A stretch of DNA of 64,000 nt from assembly GCF_051020975.1 (NCBI RefSeq), contig NC_135035.1, positions 7,750,001-7,814,000 of the forward strand. Direction: 5' to 3'. The position numbers and the translations under genes were made by a program. This DNA is from Osmia lignaria lignaria (lineage: Eukaryota; Arthropoda; Insecta; Hymenoptera; Megachilidae). Shown piece by piece: positions 12,991-26,470 of this stretch; positions within the stretch are counted from its first letter, which is position 1; each line of letters starts with the position of its first letter. The notes under the pieces are model-generated. The model saw only the letters and a list, made by a program, of their open reading frames with translations, did not search any database and was not told the DNA's origin.

Positions 12991-15900
12991 CAAAAGGGGA
13001 GGAGTCACGAAAATCAGCTTCGCGATCGTAATTAATCATCGAGCACCCTATATGGTTACATTGCAGTCATGTAACCAATTGCCTTCTCTGCTTATACCCC
13101 GATACGATATCGCGTTGCAATCTAACGGCGCTATTGATAAGAATTTCTGACAAACATGTTACGGGTTGCAATTTCTCCGGCAAGATACACGGGCTGATAA
13201 GCATCATAAAGGAATTTGCGAGCTCCAACGCGAAATTGAGTAGCTAGGAGAATGAGCCAGCCCTCTTCCGCTCCAATGTTCGTTTACCAGCAACGGCTGG
13301 AAAATTTTGCCCGCCAGACTAGGGTGATTGGATTAAGTTCCCGAAGAAGGGAGGAGCGACGATAACGAAAGTAATCGGGTTCTTTAAATAGAAAACAAGA
13401 AAATCGGAGTAATTTCTCGTTAAAATAAGAGAACGTTAGAAAATTTTCATTAGTACTCTTCATTAGAACAATAAGAAACGTATCTTCCATAAGTCAGCGG
13501 AATAATTCTTGCGTGCACAATTATTATCTAAGGAGTATTAAATTTGAACGAGGCGATTAATGTCCAGAGTCTTTTGTTCCGACATTACGTAAGAATCTTG
13601 GTAAACAATGAACGAAACGTAACTTTGGACTTGATTTCTGAACCCATGGAGCTAAATCCATAACAGAGTGCTAATTGTGCTAAATCAAAAATGGATTATC
13701 AGCAGACCATAATATCTAGATTATCTTATTTCGGAATTAATACAAATTGAGGGCCGTTATAAATGTGTTAAATTCCTCTGTCACTGCAAATACCAACTAA
13801 ACGTTGAACTAAAAAATTATTCCAAATTTCCATCGTTCTTCAAACACGATATTCGAACAGCAGTCGTAAAAGATTGCTCCTGCTCGTCTTTGTCGTTCTC
13901 GAACGAGGAGCAAACGTCCGGGAGGGGAGTCAACAGCCAGGTGAACAAGGACAAGAAAATGGAGGGATGAAAGTCGGAGGTTTGCCCGGAGGATGAGACG
14001 AGCAAGAGGGTAGAAACGTAGTAACGACTGTATTCAAGGGAAGTGTTCGCAATCGAGCGCATTTTGCAACGACTTAGCGGCAACTTCAATTGATATTTGA
14101 ACGTGAAAACCGTGCCAGTCGATTCGCGAATCGAATTGCAACGCTCAGCGTCTTCGGATCTTCTACGGTCCGACGAGATCCCGATAACAGTAAAAGTTTA
14201 TACGCATGCAATTACCGCGTATTGGGTGGAGAGTTACAAATATCAGGAATTGATGTTACTCTTCGTTTATACAGCCTTTGAATGGTTCGATATTCCTGGA
14301 CGAGTCTTTCGGGAACGCTTCGTTTTTATACCCTCTAATGGATTCTGCATTACTTTCCAACCGAGAAAGAACAATGTCAATTACTGTACAGTCGAGTTTT
14401 CAGCCACGCCTCTTTAGAGTACTTGATCAAAGAATACGCTGAAATTTTCGTATCCACCGTATCGCAGTTGTTTTTACCATTCCTCAATTATGAACGAGTG
14501 AAAATAAATTCGTTGAAAGTCGATTCTCATCGAACGTATCGATAAAGTCTCTTCTCCGGTGCGTTTCGGAAATTGCATCGTATATTCCGGTAGTTTAAAG
14601 CATCATTCAATGGCCATACGGCGATATCGGCAAAACGAAACGATTGTAAATTAACTCGAGTGTACAGCAATATAATTTTTCATTGCGCAATTGCTCGATA
14701 ATTCAACGGATCGCGCGTATCAATGCTTACTGATCGTAAATTGCGATATTTTCTTTCTCTAACGTAGATCGATTATATTAGATTAGATATATTGAACACC
14801 ATTGATAATGAAAACCTCAAAGCTTTGGATCATTTTATTTTTATTAATATTTCAAAATTTTCACGATATTATTGTTCCACGAGCAATAATACATTCCGGA
14901 AGTTTTAATTGAAATATTTATCATCCCTCAATGGACGAGCTTATTTGAACGCCATAGATCCGAGGAGAATAGCGACTGCTCCGCAGAATTCAACTTCGAC
15001 CGTAACAAGAATTGCTCCAATTTCAATTCCATCTTTCAATAATAAATCACCGGAGTCGAACAGATGAAAAGATTTACATACACGCATCTTGTACATACGC
15101 GATGAAGGTCGATACGTGCTCTGCCTCATAGTGAAACTTCGTAACGTATTACATAATGATACAATCATCCTATGACGTGATAGGTGTAGTCTCGCAGCAA
15201 ATACGCGTGAAAAAATGCATATCATACTGCAAATATTGACGAGTCAATTAGAGTAGGATTCCTGAGTAGACTGTAAAAGGCGCCTGATAATTAACTACAA
15301 CGAGAATTTATCCTCATGATGTAAATCTTTTGGAAAGATTGTAAATTACTAAACAATGTATCTGAAAAAACAACTTTTAATGGTCCTGGAACTATAAAGT
15401 TTCTTAAAACCTCGTAAATCTTCTTCAGAACACTGATAATAATTCAGACAGGAAACTTCGTAAACGAACAAATAACGCATTTCGAGAAGAATTCAATTTT
15501 AGAATGTAAATGGAACTTTCAACACGCAGGCTGTTGGATTGACACGACCGGAAACGATCGTCGAATAACGTAATTGAAAACTGGTGGGCAGAGCCGTTTG
15601 ATCGGTCGATGTAAATAAATCAGCGGGTTGTGACTGGTACGAGGCAGAACTCTAGAATTACACAGGATAGTGTAATTTTGGTCACGCGTCTATTAACGAT
15701 TCAGGACAATCAGATGCATCTAGCGTAGTCCTTATCGAAAGAAGAAGAAAGTGTAATTTTCTATTCCGTTTCAATAACATTATCATTATGATATAATTCC
15801 AAAAAATATAGGAAAGTCAGTCTGACATCATACTTTTCAAGTCTTATACAATGTGTTGCACGATAGTGAATTGAACTTGACCTTTCTTCATCGCAACTTG

Positions 15901-17183
15901 ATACCCCAGCTCGTTTAACCTTGTAACTAACAGCGAAGTCAATTCAGTGACTTGCTGTTTTTATTAACTTAAGTCGCCTTGAATTTGAATATTCTTGAGT
16001 AATAGAAGATTCTTCGATCAATAGCGATGCTAAATTACAGATTGAACGATCAATTTTCCTCTAGAAATTATTTCTAAAGTATAATGAGGTTGATTAAAAT
16101 TAATGTGAACCAATTGGATAACGTTTTTTTATAACCCTTAATTGGTGATATAACATTTATGTTATCTAATAGGTGACATTGAGTCAATTAGATAATAAAC
16201 ACACGCGATCTCTAAAACAGCTTAACTTGTTAACTTGAAGATACAATGGCTGGTCGGAATCATCAGTTGAGGGTTAAAATTCGAAAACTGCTCCCACTTC
16301 CACTGAATTCCCTTCCAACCTTCGTTTACCTGGCCATAAATCTCCCGCGGTTCTAAATTGAATCGACCTCTACGCGTGATTACTTATCAACGCCAGCGGC
16401 AATGATCTCATCGGCTATCAAACCACGCACACGAAAGCAATTGAGCGGGAGAATATGTTGGCCAAGTATCGTGAAAAATGCATTGTCATCCTCGTGGCTA
16501 AATAAAAGTCCAGTATATCAGATAATACGAATACGCTTGACAATTAATTGTTACGAAACATTGAATAATAACAATAATCTAGACAGTAGACTTGCAATTA
16601 TTTAGCAAGGTTCGGTCGACTTGACTCAACCATAGCAAGGTCAGACTCGTGACAATATTTCCAAGTTACGTAAAAACATCAAGTTCATGTACGAGAGTCA
16701 GAGACATGACGCGGCTACACGAGCCGGTGTTAATGATGAACGCTTGTAAAATGACGCGTCGTTCTTTGATACCAGCCGCGTAATTAGCCTCCGCGTTGGC
16801 TAGAATTAGTAGCCTCTGCATAGCTGCATGGCGATTTGTGTCGAACACCAACCTCGTTTTACCATCGCGTTAAACGATGATTTCACAGGAAACAACTATC
16901 TGTTCATTAACCCTTCAGTAATCGTTTCAACGAGCACATATTTTTATAAAATATTTTCCTTTTGTGCTAGGGAGAAATTTAAAAAAAGATGGAAGCAGGA
17001 AGCAATCGAGCTTCTTATCTTATCTTTGTTTTGCTGTATTTCATATTATTTATCAAATTTTGCAAGTGAAGCTACCAACAACTTGAAAATTTTTTTATAC
17101 TCGTCTATCGAAACGAGTTCTGATTGCGAAAGATAAAAATTCTTGCACATCATCCGATTGAAATTCCATGCACTAACAGGGCA
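12991..17183. other. Noncoding stretch upstream of the EcKL cluster
   Basis: No supported gene. It is AT-rich with many short open frames in all frames and no recognisable domain. The homology shared by the three EcKL units begins only at about 17184, so this stretch is single-copy within the window. Confidence 0.55.
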
Positions 17184-17521
17184 AACCATCGACAGGACAA
17201 TTGAAATTCCTTCTAGATTACAATCACATTATTGTTATCACGCCACGTGCCTAGTGTTTCCATAGCATACAGAAGACTCTTATCACAATTATCATTCAAC
17301 TATTTACACTGCAGAGTGTATATTTGACTTGCCAAAAATTACTATTATCTTCTCTCTGTCGTTTAATTTATGTCGAGACGATTTTGTCTACAGTTTCCTT
17401 TGATATCATACACAATTGTTAAACTGTTTGTGATTTTCTAAAGTATATTATCTTTCGCGTGTACAAAGAATCATTAAGACAGTCTTTAGATCGCGTAGTC
17501 ATCCGAGATTCTCTATGAAAT

Positions 17522-17665
17522 TAATATGGCAACGATGAACGGGGAAATTAAGTGTTGGCTGATTGTTAACGATAGATGACGTTCGAGGTCCGGACGCTTC
17601 TGATTGAAGCATAAATAATGTGTGGAAGTTCGTATAAAACGTGACAAGACGGTTCCTTGTGCCTC
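17522..17665 (+). promoter_or_regulatory. EcKL copy 1 core promoter and upstream module
   Basis: A TATAAAA box lies at 17633-17639. The likely start is the A of TCACTCC at 17666, 33 bases after the first T of the box. The same box and spacing occur in the other two copies. An upstream block (about 17522-17632) containing GATGACGTTCGAG and TCCGGACGCTT is also strongly conserved, and a CACGTG E-box at 17244-17249 sits further upstream in all three. Conservation partly reflects recent duplication, so function is inferred. Confidence 0.65.
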
Positions 17666-17738
17666 ACTCCGTATCAAATACCCACGGAGGCCTAGTGAAG
17701 TGAAACAGTAGGTGAGAACATCTTTGAAACGTCTGCAG
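17666..17738 (+). other. EcKL copy 1 noncoding first exon
   Basis: The exon is predicted from the TATA-set start to a CTGCAG|GTCAGT donor at 17738/17739. That donor is aligned in all three copies (CTGTAG|GTCAGT in copy 3). A competing donor, G|GTGAGA, lies at 17711/17712. The exon has no open frame leading into the protein. It would be joined over a 1710-base intron to the coding exon starting at 17739+1710, i.e. 19449. Confidence 0.5.
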
Positions 17739-19450
17739 GTCAGTGAAGCTTCGAGTGTTTCGTTTATTTATTTACAAAATGTGCGTCTCCTTCGTAAATG
17801 GGTGAGAAATTTTTATCTGAACATGAGGATATTTTTTAAAATATCGTGGTGATTTAATGTGGTTGTGTTGGAAACGACAGCGACTTATTTGCAATTCGGA
17901 AACACAAAATAAGAGCATTCTCGTGATCAAATAATTTTATCGCACCGAAAGCGTGCAACGCGAAGGTAAAGCGAGGATAATTTATTCCCTGATCTAATTT
18001 ACAGATATTATTATTCATTACCGATAAGTTATTAATTTACAGTAATTTGGTGAATTGGGTCATTCATATTTTTAAAATATTTTTATTAAAGTCTATTGCA
18101 TTTATTCCTTTCACTATCAAAGGAATGACGATGAAGAAAAATGACCTCGCAATGCTCCGGTTAGCTCATAATTTACGTGACGCATTTGACCCACTACTGT
18201 GATTAACTTATCAGTATAACTCCTATCAGTAATGATTACGAGTCATTAGATGTACATAAAGGTCAATCATTTCTGAGAGTACATTAGAACGTGTTGTATC
18301 TTATTTAAAACCAAAGTATTGCATCGATAATATTACTAAATTAGCATTAATACCATCTATAATTAGATTGCGTCTCGCGGCATTAGAATTTCCACACGCA
18401 TAAAATAGCCATACATCACGGTCCGTCAACGATCTAACTGAGCCGAAATAAATGGAATCATTAATCTCGTCTACCCTAATTTGCCGGTCATAGAACTGTG
18501 CTTCAGCAACCCGTTATTTTTGGACACTTCCAAGCTTGAAGCCAAACTTCAATTAATAGAGCAAATAATTAGGTGTCAACCCTATCCACCATTTAGTCCA
18601 TCGAAAGAGCAAATAATAAAGCGAGTAGTTAATAGAATACGAAAACTAGGCAAAGTATAAAAATAGGGTAGGCAAGTAAATGGTTATTTCTAGATTTTAA
18701 ACTAGGTTGAAACTTAAAACACTGTTAGAGCTATTATCTCTTATTATGTCTTAGAGCTATTAAATTCGAAAAAGCATGATACAAGATAACAGTTAAATGA
18801 CCTCAATTTCCACGTTTCTCTGGACAAACACAATTTATTACATGTTTCATTTTCAATATCCGTATACGACTTGATAACCTCGATACGGAGGCAACTGTAG
18901 CTAATAAACTTTCGAAGGAGTGATAGAAAGCAGTCGTGACACGTGAATGTCCTCTTTATTAGCTTATAAGATCCACGAGCCTCGTAGATGCAAAGCTTCC
19001 GTCTTTCTAGATTCTTTTTGATTCAACAACGCGTTCTTTGTTCGCGACGCGATTCGTGGCTCGTCGTAAATTTCTTTAAAATATCGCGGCTCGATCGAGC
19101 ACGATGGAATCTCGAAGGGTGAAACGTGCTGCATCGCGAACACGGGGAGGAACCAAGAAAGAGAAAGAGAGAACGAAATGAAAAGGAGCCTCTTCGTTCC
19201 ATTACGCTTCTAATTGAAACAGCTCGATCTCGAACCCGAGAAACGTTCTCGGTGAATATCGAGAATGAAAGAGAAAGAGCGAGTTAGGAGAGCTAGAGAA
19301 AGAAATAGGAACGAAAGGAAAGCATGATAAATCTCGCCGTGAACAATAAGTTACTGTAAAGAATCGTTTTCGTGTTTCCTGACGCGCCGGGAAGAACAAT
19401 GATTTGTCGAAGAAAATTCTCCAATTCCAATTCCGATTCCAATTTCAGAA

Positions 19451-21018
19451 ATGGCCGTAGAAGTACCACCATGGCTGAACATCGACTACACCAAGAGGAT
19501 ACTGCGACTAGCAGAGGAGGACAATACCTTGCAGGTGACCAATATATTTACCAAAGCGGCCACAGACAAGGGCGACAACTATACCAGCGACATGTTCAGG
19601 GTGACGGTGGAGTTCACCCGTAATGAAAGGGAGAATAAGGTGGCCGAGAAAAAGTCGATAATCTTCAAACTTGAACCACTCGAGGAAGGTGCCCGACGAG
19701 ACCTGGTACATTTGTGTCTAATCATTTTCTTTCATGCTGCTGACCCTTTTCACATTCGCAATGTTTGCACACATTATTTAAGCTTCGACAACCCCATTTA
19801 AAACAGGTGTTTCCGAATGTTTCTTAAGGTCAGTAAAATTGAACTCTTCGACACGGAAATCTCTGTCCTAACCGACACCGTGAAGAAAATGAATCACATG
19901 TTGGAACCTGAGGAACGTCTCAGCGCGAAAGTTTATCACGTACGAATGGAACCACCGTTGTGTTTGATCCTGGAGGATCTTTCTGTTCATGGCTTTCGAA
20001 TGGCCGATCGTCAACTTGGTCTCGACATGGATCACGCGTTAATGGCTCTTAGAGGAATGGCTAGGTTTCATGCTGCGTCGGTCGCTTTGTGCGAAAAGGT
20101 AAGGATCGTTTCATGAAAAGGATCGATAGAAAGTAAATTATACGTTTGCGATTAATTTGGATCGTAATTACAGGAACCGAAATACAAGGAGCGGTATAGA
20201 AAAGGTTTGTTCAGTATGGAGTATCCAAAGGAGATGCATATTTTTATAACCGGCACTTTGACAGCGATGGCGGATGAAGTGGAGACATGGCCAGAATTTG
20301 GAAAACCGTAAGATTGACGAAACGATTAATTCCTTGAGAATACTTCTAAAAACACGGTTAAATTTTGAAACTTACAGCTATGCGGATAAACTTAGGGCGT
20401 TTATACCTAATTCATATCGAAAAGGCGCCGAAGCTATCGCACGTAAGGAAAACGAGTTCAACGTGATAAATCATGGGGATTGTTGGGTGAACAACATGTT
20501 GTTCCGGTATGATGACAATGGAAAACCCATTCAACATATTTTCGTAAGTGAATTAAGCTTCAAATTTTAGAAAAACAATAACGACTGTTATTAACGAACC
20601 CTTCTAATTGGTATTGCAGGTAGACTTTCAGCTATGTTTATACAGTTCACCTGCGGTTGATCTACATTATTTTGCGGCTACTAGCTTAAGCGAAGAAGTT
20701 TATAAACATAGGAGAGGCTTATTGCTCGAGGAGTACTTGAAAACGTTAACAAGTGTCATGAAGAACCTTGGTTGTAAAACATCACCGCCCACCATGGACG
20801 AACTGCAGAGGACTCTGAAAGAACGGGAGACGTACGAATTTATCTCTTCGGTCGTTATCTTACCAATGATACTGTTAGACAAGGAAAACGTAGCGTCTTT
20901 CAACGAACTAATGGATGGGGATTGCAAAGTTAACCCTGGTATGAAGTCAAAGGTCTTCCGGAAGGTGATGAGCAGAAGATTGCCAAAATACATGGAAATG
21001 GGCTTACTCGACCCGTGA
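19451..21018 (+). CDS. Ecdysteroid-kinase-like (EcKL/CHK) protein, copy 1
   Basis: Five coding exons: 19451-19705, 19829-20098, 20174-20307, 20378-20543 and 20620-21018, all with GT-AG introns, giving an intact 407-residue protein, the usual EcKL length. The start is the ATG two bases after the acceptor at 19448. Kinase signs (numbering of this model): a glycine-containing KGDNY segment near 40-44, the expected ATP-anchoring Lys in SIIFK (K73), the catalytic HGDCWVNN (H252, D254, N259) and the metal-binding DFQ (277-279). The acceptor at 19828 was chosen over the AG at 19806 because the latter leads to a stop; the chosen one joins RRDL to VSKIELFDTEI. Members of this aminoglycoside-phosphotransferase-like superfamily phosphorylate ecdysteroids or are linked to xenobiotic resistance; the substrate here is unknown. 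No signal peptide, so probably cytosolic. Confidence 0.9.
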
Positions 21019-21474
21019 GCCTTTTAATGTGTTTTAACACGCTCGCTGTCGTGTCGTAATTAAACAATGGCGATGGAGCACGCGATATCGAGTGAGCAGC
21101 AGTGGGCGTGTTATAGAAAGATTTTCGAGAATCGAATTGAATGAGAAGCGATGTCAATTACGTACTCGAGTTTACGTGAGTAGAGGCTGTGTTGAATTGT
21201 GATCGATTAGCTCGTTTCAACTCGATAATGAGTTCGTCGTGATAGTAAGATACATTGTAATCTGTTCTTTATCGTCTTTCCTTGAAGCCGAACGGTTTAA
21301 CCAAAGTTCAAATGTTTTTTGTAAATCACTTAGACTTAATAATGACGAGAAAGGGTTTAGAAGGTACACACTTAGATTAATTGTTTTTGGAAGTCCACAA
21401 GTCGATAGTACAAACTGAGCGATAAAATAATGTCACCAAATATGCATAAATAACAAAGTATTATTTTAGATGTA

Positions 21475-21559
21475 AATAATAGATTTTTGTTGTTAATCAT
21501 GCTACTATTTTGGTAGTGCTCGAACATTGTTACACGTTATACAATGAAAAAGAAATAAA
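21475..21559 (+). terminator. EcKL copy 1 polyadenylation region
   Basis: An AATAAA hexamer lies at 21554-21559, about 540 bases after the stop. The earlier site used for comparison is AATAAT at 21475-21480; at the aligned place copies 2 and 3 have AATAAA followed by a T/GT-rich stretch. Copy 1 may therefore rely on the distal signal. Signal choice is inference. Confidence 0.35.
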
Positions 21560-22502
21560 AAAATTGAAGATGAATGAAAATATACCAAGTGTACTCATGT
21601 AACTCCTGATCCTACCAAAAAAAAGAAAGGGGAACAATTCTAGTACGCTATAATTCATTAGGTAAATTACGAAAGAACTATACGCGTCCCCTTTTTTTCT
21701 CCCATTACTCATGCTGTCATTGAAACAATCATCGTGTCATGTCGGTACCAATGTTTAGAATGAATACGATAGAAATATATATTTGACTCAACTGTGTACA
21801 GTTGTTCACGTGTATGAACTGAAGAGTGCTTTCGAAGTAATATGATCAGAGCCTTGACGGATACTTAACTCAAATCTCAATGTCCTGTTCCTCGTTTCTA
21901 CCCTTTCTCTCCAGAGTCTTACGAACGGTCAGCAAGGAGGCGCAGAGAGGTAGTCCAGCGAGGGAGGTGTTAACGGAAGTGAGCAATTAGCAAACATTTG
22001 GAATTTAACTAATGGCCGTAGGCTGAACGGTTCAGCAAATCATCTCGCTGGACATTGCCCAAGTAAGCGAGTTGAAAACCTAGCAGCCGCGATGCACGTG
22101 GGAGTCATGTAGTTAGAAGGATCGGTTGTACGACTGATGTCGACTCTCGACTGAAACGATTATTTCACAGTACTGTTTTCATAAAATGCTTACGAATGCT
22201 CGTCAGACCATCGACAGGACAATTGTAATTCCTACTGGATTACAGTATTATCATTGTTATCACGCCACGTGCCTAGTGATTCCATAGCATACAGAAGACA
22301 CTTATCACAATTATCATTCAACTATTTGCACTGCAGAAAACTTATCTGACTTTCTAATAATTACTATTATCTTATCTCTGTCGTTTAATTTATCACGAGA
22401 TGATTTTATCTACAGTTTGATTTGATATGATACTTTTTTATTTTATTTTTCGAATCATCAAAAAACCATTAAAATAGTCTTTAGATCGCGTAGTAATGCG
22501 GT

Positions 22503-22660
22503 AACCTCTATGAAATCAGTATGGCAACGATGAACGAGAATATCAAGTGTTGACTGATTGTTAACGATAGATGACGTTCGAGATCCGGACGCTTCTGATT
22601 GGAGCATAAATAATGTGTGGAGGTTCGTATAAAACGTGACAAGGCGATTCATTCTGCCCC
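22503..22660 (+). promoter_or_regulatory. EcKL copy 2 core promoter and upstream module
   Basis: TATAAAA lies at 22628-22634, with the probable start near 22661 by alignment to copies 1 and 3. The upstream GATGACGTTCGAG-A-TCCGGACGCTT block and the distal CACGTG (22266-22271) are conserved. The initiator is less TCA-like here (CCCACACC). Confidence 0.6.
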
Positions 22661-22733
22661 ACACCATACCAAAGAGCCACGGAGGTCTAGTGAAGTGAAA
22701 TAGTAAGTGGGAACATCTATGATACAACTGCAG
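22661..22733 (+). other. EcKL copy 2 noncoding first exon
   Basis: Ends at the CTGCAG|GTCAGT donor (22733/22734), matching copy 1 base for base at the junction. A stronger-looking alternative donor, GTAAGT at 22703-22708, could shorten the exon. Intron 1 would be 678 bases, ending at the acceptor 23410-23411. Confidence 0.45.
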
Positions 22734-23413
22734 GTCAGTGAAGCTTCGTGCGTTTCATTTATTCATTTACAAAATGTGCGTGTCCTTCGTAAATGGGTGA
22801 GAAATTTTTATCTGAACGTGAAGATTTTTTTAAAAATAATTTACGTGGTTGTGTTGAAAACGACAGTGATTTATTTGCAATTCGAAAACACAAAATAAGG
22901 GCATTCTCGTGATCGAATAATTTCTAATGAAAACAATTTCATCGCTGTGAAAGCGTGAGGCGCGAGGGAAAAACGAGGGTGATTTATTCTTTGATTTAAT
23001 TTACAGATATTATAACTGATTACCGATAAATTAATAATTTATCAGTAATTTGGTAAATTCATTCATGTTTTTAAAATATTTCGAAGTGTTGTAAGTGAGT
23101 CAGGGCAGTATTGCTTGAGGAAGCGAAAGTGCGTATGTGTGAGTGTGCGTTAATCAGGGCGATCGAGTGCGATCGCGGTAATCACGCATGAAGCAGCTGG
23201 ACTTAATGCTGCGCAGGGGACTCATCGTACTGACGGTCAGAATAGCAAAACGTCTTTACTACTCGCTACAGTTGTGTAAAATATACATTTGTCTCTGCTA
23301 CTTGTGAAAAATATAAGTTACATAAGTTTTGATATTTCCTGACGCACCGGGAAGAACGATAATGATTTGTCGAAGAAATTTCTCCAATTGTAATTCCGAT
23401 TCCTATTTCAGAA

Positions 23414-24985
23414 ATGGCCGGAGAAGTACTACCATGGCTAAACATCGACTACATCAAGAGGATAATGCGACTAGCAGAGAACGACAATACCTTGCAGGTG
23501 ACCAATATATCTACCAAAGCGGCCACGGACAAGGGCGACAACTATGCCAGCGACATGATGAGGGTGATGGTGGAGTTCACCCGTAATAAAGGGGACAAAC
23601 TGGTGACCGAGAAGAAGTCGATGATCCTCAAACTTGAACCACTCGAAGAAGGTGCTCGCCGAGATCTGGTACATTTGTGTTTAATCATTTTCTCTGTCCT
23701 TCGTGCTGCTCCCTTTTTCACATTCGCAATGTTTGCACGTATTATTAGAGCTTCGACAACACCTTTTACAACAGGTCTTTCTGAATGTTTCTCAAGATCA
23801 GTAAAATTGGAGTCTTCGACACGGAGATCTCTGCTCTAACCGAAGCCGTGAAGAAAATGAATCACATGTTGGGACCTGAGGAACGTCTCTGCGCGAAAGT
23901 TTATCACGTACGAATGGAACCACCGTTGTGTTTGATCCTGGAGGATCTTTCTGTTCTTGGTTTTCGTATGGCCGATCGTCAACTTGGTCTCGACATGGAT
24001 CACGCGTTAATGGCTCTTAGAGGAATAGCTAGGTTTCATGCTGCGTCGGTCGCATTGTGCGAAAAGGTAAGGATCATTCCATAAAAAGAAACGATAGAAC
24101 GTAAATTTTACGTTTGCGATAATTTGCATCGTTATTACAGGAACCGAAATACAAAGAGCAGTATAGAAAAGGTTTGTTCAGTATGGAGTATCCAGAGGAG
24201 ATGCACGTTTACATACCCGACACTCTAACAGGGATGGCGGATGAAGTGGAGAAATGGCCAGGATTTGGAAAAGCGTAAGATTAACGATCCGATTAATTTC
24301 TTTGGAAAACTTCTAAAAACACTGTTAAATTTTGAAATTTACAGCTATGCGGATAAAGTTAGGGTGTTTGCATCTAATTCATATCGAATAGGCGGCGAAG
24401 CTATAGCGCGTAAGGACAACGAGTTCAATGTGATCAATCATGGGGATTGTTGGGTGAACAACATGTTGTTCCGGTATGATGACAATGGAAAACCCATTCA
24501 GCATATTTTCGTAAGTGAATTGAATTTCAAATTTTAGAAAAACAATAACGACTGTCATTAACGAACCCTTCTAATTGGTATTGCAGGTAGACTTTCAGCT
24601 ATGTTTATACAGTTCACCTGCGGTTGATCTACATTACTTTATGGCTACCAGCTTAAGCGAAGAAGTTTACAAACATAGGAGTGGCTTGTTACTGGAGGAG
24701 TACTTGAAAGAGTTGACAAGTGTCATGAAGAAACTTGGGTGTAAAACATCACCACCCACCAAAGACGAATTGCAGAGGATCCTGAAAGAACGACAGACGT
24801 ACGAATTGATAGCTTCGGCCATGGTCTTGCCAATAATACTCTTAGACAAAGATAACGCAGTGGATGTCAATAAACTATTGCAAGAGGGTTTCAAAGATAA
24901 CCATGGTCTGAAGTCAGAAGCCTTCCGGAAGGTGATGAGCAAAAGATTGCCCAGATACATGGAAATGGGCTTACTCGACCAGTGA
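23414..24985 (+). CDS. Ecdysteroid-kinase-like (EcKL/CHK) protein, copy 2
   Basis: Coding exons 23414-23668, 23797-24066, 24141-24274, 24345-24510 and 24587-24985. Exon lengths and phases equal those of copies 1 and 3, giving 407 intact residues. The catalytic HGDCWVNN and the following VDFQ are unchanged, as are KGDNY and the Lys of SMILK. Differences from copy 1 concentrate in the N-terminus (MAGEVLPW), in the VYIPDTL segment of exon 4, and in the C-terminal third (for example DVNKLLQEG). No stop, frameshift or splice-site loss is visible, so it is probably functional. As for copy 1, the family is well supported by motifs and architecture but the substrate cannot be read from sequence. Confidence 0.9.
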
Positions 24986-25348
24986 GTCTTATAATATGTT
25001 TTAACACGCTCGATGTTCTGTCGATGATGTCAATTAAACGTTAGCGATGGAACACGCGATATCGAGTGAACGGCAGTGGGTGTGTTAAAGAGAGATTTTC
25101 GAGAATCTAATTCAATGAGAAGTGATGTCAATTACGTACTCGAATATACGTGGGTAGAGGCTGTGTTGAATTGTGATCAATTCAAATGTTTTTTGTAAAT
25201 CACTTAGACTTAATAATGACGAAAAAGAGCTTAGAAGGTACACGCTTAGATTATTTTCTTTTGTAAGTCCGCAACTCAATGGTACAAATTGAGCGACAAA
25301 ATAATGTCACCTAACATGCAGAATTAACAAAGTATTATTTTGGATGGA

Positions 25349-25433
25349 AATAAAAGATTTTTGTTGTTAATCGTGCTACGATTTTGAAAGTGCTCGAACA
25401 TTGTTACACGTTACACAATGAAAAAAAAATAAA
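25349..25433 (+). terminator. EcKL copy 2 polyadenylation region
   Basis: Two AATAAA hexamers lie at 25349-25354 (followed by GATTTTTGTTGTT, a plausible downstream element) and 25428-25433. The proximal one gives a 3' UTR of about 370-390 bases. Confidence 0.4.
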
Positions 25434-26470
25434 AAAATTGAAGATCAATGAAAATAAACCAAGCGTACTCATGTAACTCGTGATCCTATTAAAAAAAGAA
25501 AGGGGAACAATTCTAGTACGCTATAATTCACTAGGTAAATTACGAATGAACTGTACGTGTCCCCTTTTTCTCTCCCATTACTCATGCTGTCCTTGAAACA
25601 ATCATCAGTTCGTGTTGGCACCAATGTTTAGAATGAATACGATAAAGATATATATTTGACTCAACTGTGTGTAGTTGTTCACGTGTATGAACTGAAGAAT
25701 GCTTACTAAGTAATCTGATCGGAGCCTTGATGGATACTTAACTCAAACCTCAATGTCCTTTCCCTCGTTTCTACCCTTTCACTCCAGAATCTTACAAACG
25801 ATCAGTAAGGAGACGCAGAGAGGTAGTCCAGTGAAGGAAGTGTTGACGTAAATGAGCAATTAGCAAACGTTTAGAGTTTAACTAATGGCCATAGGCTCAA
25901 CGGTTCAGCAAATCATCTTGCTGGACATTGCCCCTGTAAGCTAGCTGAAAACCCAGCAGCCGCGATGCACGTGGGAGTCATAATGTTAGAATAATCGGTT
26001 GTACGACTGATGTAGCCTCTCGACTGATACGACTATTTCGTAGTACTGTTTTCGAATAAAAAAATAAAATAAAATATACACATCGAATTGAGTATCCTCC
26101 TCCTTTTCGAAGTCTAATAATATAATGCTTAGGAATTATCGGCAGACCATCGCCAGGACAATTGAAATTCCTTCTAGATTACAATCTCATCATTGTTATT
26201 ACGCCACGTGTCTAGCGCTTCCATAGCATGCAGAAGACCTCTTATCACAATTATCATTCAACTATTTGCACTGCAGAGTGTATATTTGACTTAAAAAAAA
26301 TTACTATTATCTTCTCTCTGTCGTTTAATTTATCTTGAAACGATTTTATCTATAGTTTTAATTAATATGATACACAATTGTTAAGCTGCCTGCGAGCTCC
26401 TAAGGTATTTTATTTTTTGAGTCAAGAAAAAATCATTAAGATAGTCATTAGATCGCGTAGTTATCCGATA

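Larger units (their letters stand above)
17184..22204 (+). repeat. Tandem duplication unit 1 (EcKL copy 1)
   Basis: First of three direct units. Homology to units 2 and 3 starts at the 'ACCATCG-CAGGACAATTG' block near 17184 and runs through the promoter, six exons and the 3' flank. The flank includes a tail (about 21739-22204) that is also present in unit 2 but missing from unit 3. Unit 1 is the longest because its first intron carries about 1.29 kb (about 18083-19373) that is absent from the others. Confidence 0.85.
22205..26141 (+). repeat. Tandem duplication unit 2 (EcKL copy 2)
   Basis: Second direct unit, about 3.9 kb. Compared with units 1 and 3 it lacks about 95 bases of 3' flank (junction near 25180). 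Its tail ends with an extra A-rich stretch of about 60 bases (about 26055-26125) not found at the end of unit 1. Confidence 0.85.

Noticed and set aside
19807..19828. Alternative acceptor at 19806 for EcKL exon 3
   Set aside because: Joining exon 2 there gives an in-frame TAA within seven codons. The acceptor 22 bases further on keeps the frame, and its counterparts in copies 2 and 3 (after 23796 and 27742) do as well.
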